Assembly (NCBI RefSeq): GCF_003259615.1
Contig: NZ_QLLR01000003.1
Location: 248,001-312,000, forward strand
Length of the DNA: 64,000 nucleotides
Direction of reading: 5' to 3'
Source: Pedobacter cryoconitis
GTDB lineage: Bacteria > Bacteroidota > Bacteroidia > Sphingobacteriales > Sphingobacteriaceae
Shown: positions 61,290-64,000 of the stretch, piece after piece
Numbering within the stretch: position 1 is the stretch's first letter
How the letters are laid out: every line of letters begins with the position of its first letter
The notes under the pieces: generated by a model
The model's database searches: none
What the model saw: only the letters and a program-made list of their open reading frames with translations
Told to the model about the DNA's origin: nothing
Made by a program: the position numbers and the translations under genes

Positions 61290-64000
61290 ATGAAAGCATT
61301 TTTAAAAGAAGTTGCAGAAGATTTAGTGGACAGGTTAGGGAATACGCTGCACAATTCTGCTGTGATCTTTAACAATAAACGACCTGTACCCTATTTGCAG
61401 CATCATCTGGCGGATACGATTGGTAAACCTTTCTGGAGTCCGTCGTTTTATACCATACAGGAATTTTTTGCCCGATCAACAGATTTACTGATCGCTGATG
61501 GCTTTACACAGTTCTTCACATTGCATCAGCAATACAATGAATTGCTAAAAGCAGAGGGCGCGAAGGAGATCAATCCTGACGTATTTTATCCTATTGCAAG
61601 AATTATATTAAGTGATTTTGCCCAGATAGACAATGACCTGGTAAATGCAGATCAGTTATTTGAAGAACTGGAAGACATCGCGGTCATTGAAAAAGACTTT
61701 CAGCACCTCACCTTAGAGCAGCAGCAATTTCTGGAGCAATTCTGGACTTCATTTTCTACAGGAAAGCAGAAAAATCACCAGGAGCAGTTTATCCGGATGT
61801 GGCGCAGGATGCCTAAACTATACCGGGGCTTTCATGAGGCGCTGGCTTCAAAAGGGCTGACTTCGATGGCACATGTTTACCGGAAACTCGCGAATGGTAC
61901 AGCAGATAAACCAGGTTTTATTGATGATTTTGCTAAAGGAAAGTTAGTCTTTGCCGGGTTTAATGCCTTAAGCAATGCCGAAGCAGTAATTTTTAAACGC
62001 TGGAATGAGACTGAGAAAGCGCTCTTTTATTTCGATACCGATACTTATTACATGGAGGATGATACGCAGGAAGCTGGATTATTCCTTCGTAAAAATATTC
62101 AAAGACTAGGCTTGCCCAATGCGCTTGGACAAAGCAGGCCGCTGATCAGATCAGTGCAGAAAGAAGTTAAAGTCTATAAAACACAAGGCCAGACTGCACA
62201 GGCAAAGATCTTGCAACAGGAACTGGAAGAAGACTACCCAATTCTGGACGCTGCGGATAATGCAGGAAAAATAGCTTTAATCCTTGCGGATGAGAGTTTA
62301 TTATTGCCTGTTTTACAAACTATACCTACGCACTATGATGCAGAAGGGAAGCGTACTGCAGTAGACCTGAATGTAACGATGGGTTACCCACTGTTAGCGA
62401 CTTCCATCTTTGGACTGGCAGATATATGGCTTTCTGTACAATCTCAGCTGGCAGGTGGGAAAAAAGATACCGTCAACCATAGAGAGGTGGAGGCATTTTT
62501 ATCACATCCCCTGATCGGTATTTCACAAGAAATAAGAAATACATTACAACTTGAAATTTTAGCCAAACAGTTAATTGAAGTTGATATTCCTTTATTGCAG
62601 CGTTCCGGAGAATTGGCCCAGCTATTTTTTACCAAAAGAAATACGGCGGCTTCGGCTATTGTCAATCTTCAGGAGGTTTTTAAAGCTGTTTTAACACAGC
62701 AGGTAGAAGAAAAGACGTTAAAACAAACCGAGGTAGATTTATTTATTGCAACGATCAAAGAGCTGAACCGTCTGCATGATACCCTGGCAGAATTTGCTGC
62801 CCGTTTACCTCTGCCATTTGTTTTGTCACTGATTCAAAAAGCAGTACAGGGAATTGCGGTTCCTTTAAGCGGAGAACCTTTAGAAGGTGTACAGGTGATG
62901 GGTTTACTGGAAAGCAGGAGCCTGGATTTTGACCATGTTTATATATTAGGCGTAAATGAAGGTATTTTGCCACAGGTAAGTGCGTCGCCAAGTTTTATTC
63001 CTGACAGTATCAGAAGAGCTTACGGGCTTCCGGTTATTGAGAATCAGGATGCGATCTCGGCGTATATGTTTTACAGGCTGCTGCAACGTTCAAGAAAGAT
63101 AAGCCTGGTTTACAATGGGCAGGCAGATGACAATACAACAGGAGAACCGAGCAGGTTTTTACGTCAGCTGGAGTTTGAAAGCGGGTATAGCTTTACCTAT
63201 TATGACCAGTCGCAATCCGTAGCGACAGAACATCCGGTCACCGTTCAGATTAAAAAAGAAGGTGACGTTTTGAACCGTTTAACCCTTTACCTGGATCAGC
63301 AAGACCCTTCGGTAAGGATTTCTGCCACAGCAATTACCACATATATGAACTGTCCGGTGCAGTTTTTTTATAAGTATATCGCTAAAATAGAAGAGCCGAA
63401 AGAACTATCTGAGAACCTGGAAGCGAACTACATCGGCTCCATGCTTCACTTTGTGCTGGAAAAATTCTACGAAGAATTGAAAGCAGAAACTCCTTATATC
63501 ACTAAAGAGCGGATTGTTGCCCATCGCAAAAATCTGCCCCGCTTAACCGAGCTGGCCTTTGTGAAAGTGATGTATGATGATGAAAAACAGGTACTCTCAG
63601 CCAATGGAATGCAACAGGTAGTGCTGGCAATTGTGACCGAATATGCGAATGTAATTCTTGACCATGATGAAAAAGAAGCTCCGTTTTCTATCATAGGGTT
63701 AGAGAGTAAGGATGAGATCTATTTCAAAATCAATGTTGCAGGTGTAGAAAGGCAGGTTACCTTACATGGGATTATTGATAGGGTGGATCAGAAAAATGGA
63801 GTAACACGGGTTGTCGATTATAAAACCGGGCGTGATGAACTTCAATATAGTTCGCTGGAAGAGATTTTTGATGCGGAAACTGACAAGCAGAATAAGGCAT
63901 TGATCCAAACTCTTTTTTACACCTATGTATATGAACAGTCCAGAGGGATAACGGACATGGAACCTAACTTATACCTGATCCGCAAGATGAGAAAAGAAGG
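61290..64000 (+). CDS. addB: AddB-like PD-(D/E)XK nuclease subunit, 3' end outside window
   Basis: From the ATG at 61290 the frame stays open for 903 codons to the window edge. The C-terminal part in view has the AddB-type nuclease: ISATAITTYMNCPVQFFYKYI (the first Cys of the usual Fe-S cluster), YIGSMLHFVLEKFY, GIIDRVD and VVDYKTG. An inactivated helicase-like region precedes it, with LEGVQVMGLLESRSLDFDHVYILGV reminiscent of motif V. It lies 17 bases after addA. Full length and the remaining Fe-S cysteines cannot be seen. Confidence 0.87.
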   Translation, partial: MKAFLKEVAEDLVDRLGNTLHNSAVIFNNKRPVPYLQHHLADTIGKPFWSPSFYTIQEFFARSTDLLIADGFTQFFTLHQQYNELLKAEGAKEINPDVFYPIARIILSDFAQIDNDLVNADQLFEELEDIAVIEKDFQHLTLEQQQFLEQFWTSFSTGKQKNHQEQFIRMWRRMPKLYRGFHEALASKGLTSMAHVYRKLANGTADKPGFIDDFAKGKLVFAGFNALSNAEAVIFKRWNETEKALFYFDTDTYYMEDDTQEAGLFLRKNIQRLGLPNALGQSRPLIRSVQKEVKVYKTQGQTAQAKILQQELEEDYPILDAADNAGKIALILADESLLLPVLQTIPTHYDAEGKRTAVDLNVTMGYPLLATSIFGLADIWLSVQSQLAGGKKDTVNHREVEAFLSHPLIGISQEIRNTLQLEILAKQLIEVDIPLLQRSGELAQLFFTKRNTAASAIVNLQEVFKAVLTQQVEEKTLKQTEVDLFIATIKELNRLHDTLAEFAARLPLPFVLSLIQKAVQGIAVPLSGEPLEGVQVMGLLESRSLDFDHVYILGVNEGILPQVSASPSFIPDSIRRAYGLPVIENQDAISAYMFYRLLQRSRKISLVYNGQADDNTTGEPSRFLRQLEFESGYSFTYYDQSQSVATEHPVTVQIKKEGDVLNRLTLYLDQQDPSVRISATAITTYMNCPVQFFYKYIAKIEEPKELSENLEANYIGSMLHFVLEKFYEELKAETPYITKERIVAHRKNLPRLTELAFVKVMYDDEKQVLSANGMQQVVLAIVTEYANVILDHDEKEAPFSIIGLESKDEIYFKINVAGVERQVTLHGIIDRVDQKNGVTRVVDYKTGRDELQYSSLEEIFDAETDKQNKALIQTLFYTYVYEQSRGITDMEPNLYLIRKMRKE

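Overview
This window looks like chromosomal DNA of a Bacteroidota bacterium, most likely a Pedobacter-type member of the Sphingobacteriaceae. Four things point there: the recurrent TAnnTTTG-type -7 promoter elements; weak ribosome binding sites; the lineage-typical families (IPExxxVDY, DUF6600, LytTR/His_kinase systems, AddAB-like nuclease, OprB-like carbohydrate porin); and an arginine pathway with a succinylornithine-type transcarbamylase. Moderate A+T, dense packing and few mobile signals suggest ordinary core genome. I saw no insertion sequence, prophage or CRISPR array. This taxonomic call is inference from gene content, not from a marker alignment.

Layout. 1-3.8 kb: bestrophin-like channel (cut by the window edge), RlmI-like methyltransferase, CsaA, TadA and superoxide dismutase. 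3.9-7.4 kb: serine hydrolase, OxyR and GDP-fucose synthase. 7.4-13 kb: TrmB, then a small DNA-repair/redox run (alkyltransferase-like protein, AhpD-like protein, Tag glycosylase, CPBP protease) and DNA polymerase I. 13-17.2 kb: metal-dependent hydrolase, YbaB, old-yellow-enzyme reductase, M28 peptidase and a lipoprotein. 17.5-29 kb: a long same-strand arginine (plus proline) biosynthesis cluster: GNAT, argG, argC, argD, argF', alpha/beta hydrolase, argB, proC, M20 deacylase, argH and an aminotransferase. 29-33 kb: a small membrane peptide, PrfC and a DUF6600 lipoprotein with a long glutamine-rich tail. 33-41.4 kb: RsmI-like methyltransferase, nadD, gmk, yicC, rnc, fabF, acpP, pyruvate kinase and tRNA-Ser(GGA). 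41.5-46.7 kb: one LytTR response regulator with four tandem histidine-kinase-like membrane proteins. 46.8-52.8 kb: quinone oxidoreductase, TMEM175-type channel, lutABC and a carbohydrate porin. 52.8-58 kb: outer-membrane barrel, NagZ-like GH3 enzyme, flavohemoglobin with a divergent Rrf2 regulator, and a thioredoxin-like protein. 58-64 kb: AddA-like helicase-nuclease and the start of its AddB-like partner.

The most unusual item is the kinase array at 41571-46670. The four kinase paralogues alternate. Two keep the phosphoacceptor histidine (PHF motif) but have lost the ATP-binding N-box Asn and glycine-rich G-box. The other two keep N-box and G-box but carry Glu or Asp where the His should be. 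Catalytic and phosphoacceptor functions thus appear split between partner proteins, twice over, in front of a single response regulator. This reads as two obligate heteromeric kinase pairs (compare CheA3/CheA4 of Rhodobacter sphaeroides), not as four independent sensors.

Other points of interest are long perfect inverted repeats in promoters: 16 bp arms at oxyR, 14 bp arms between hmp and its Rrf2-type neighbour, 15 bp arms just before the bestrophin start, and shorter ones at the OYE, GH3 and barrel genes. The transcarbamylase carries Val90 at the residue that separates acetyl- from succinyl-ornithine specificity. The first gene of the arginine cluster is a GNAT protein with a CxxC...CxC cluster.
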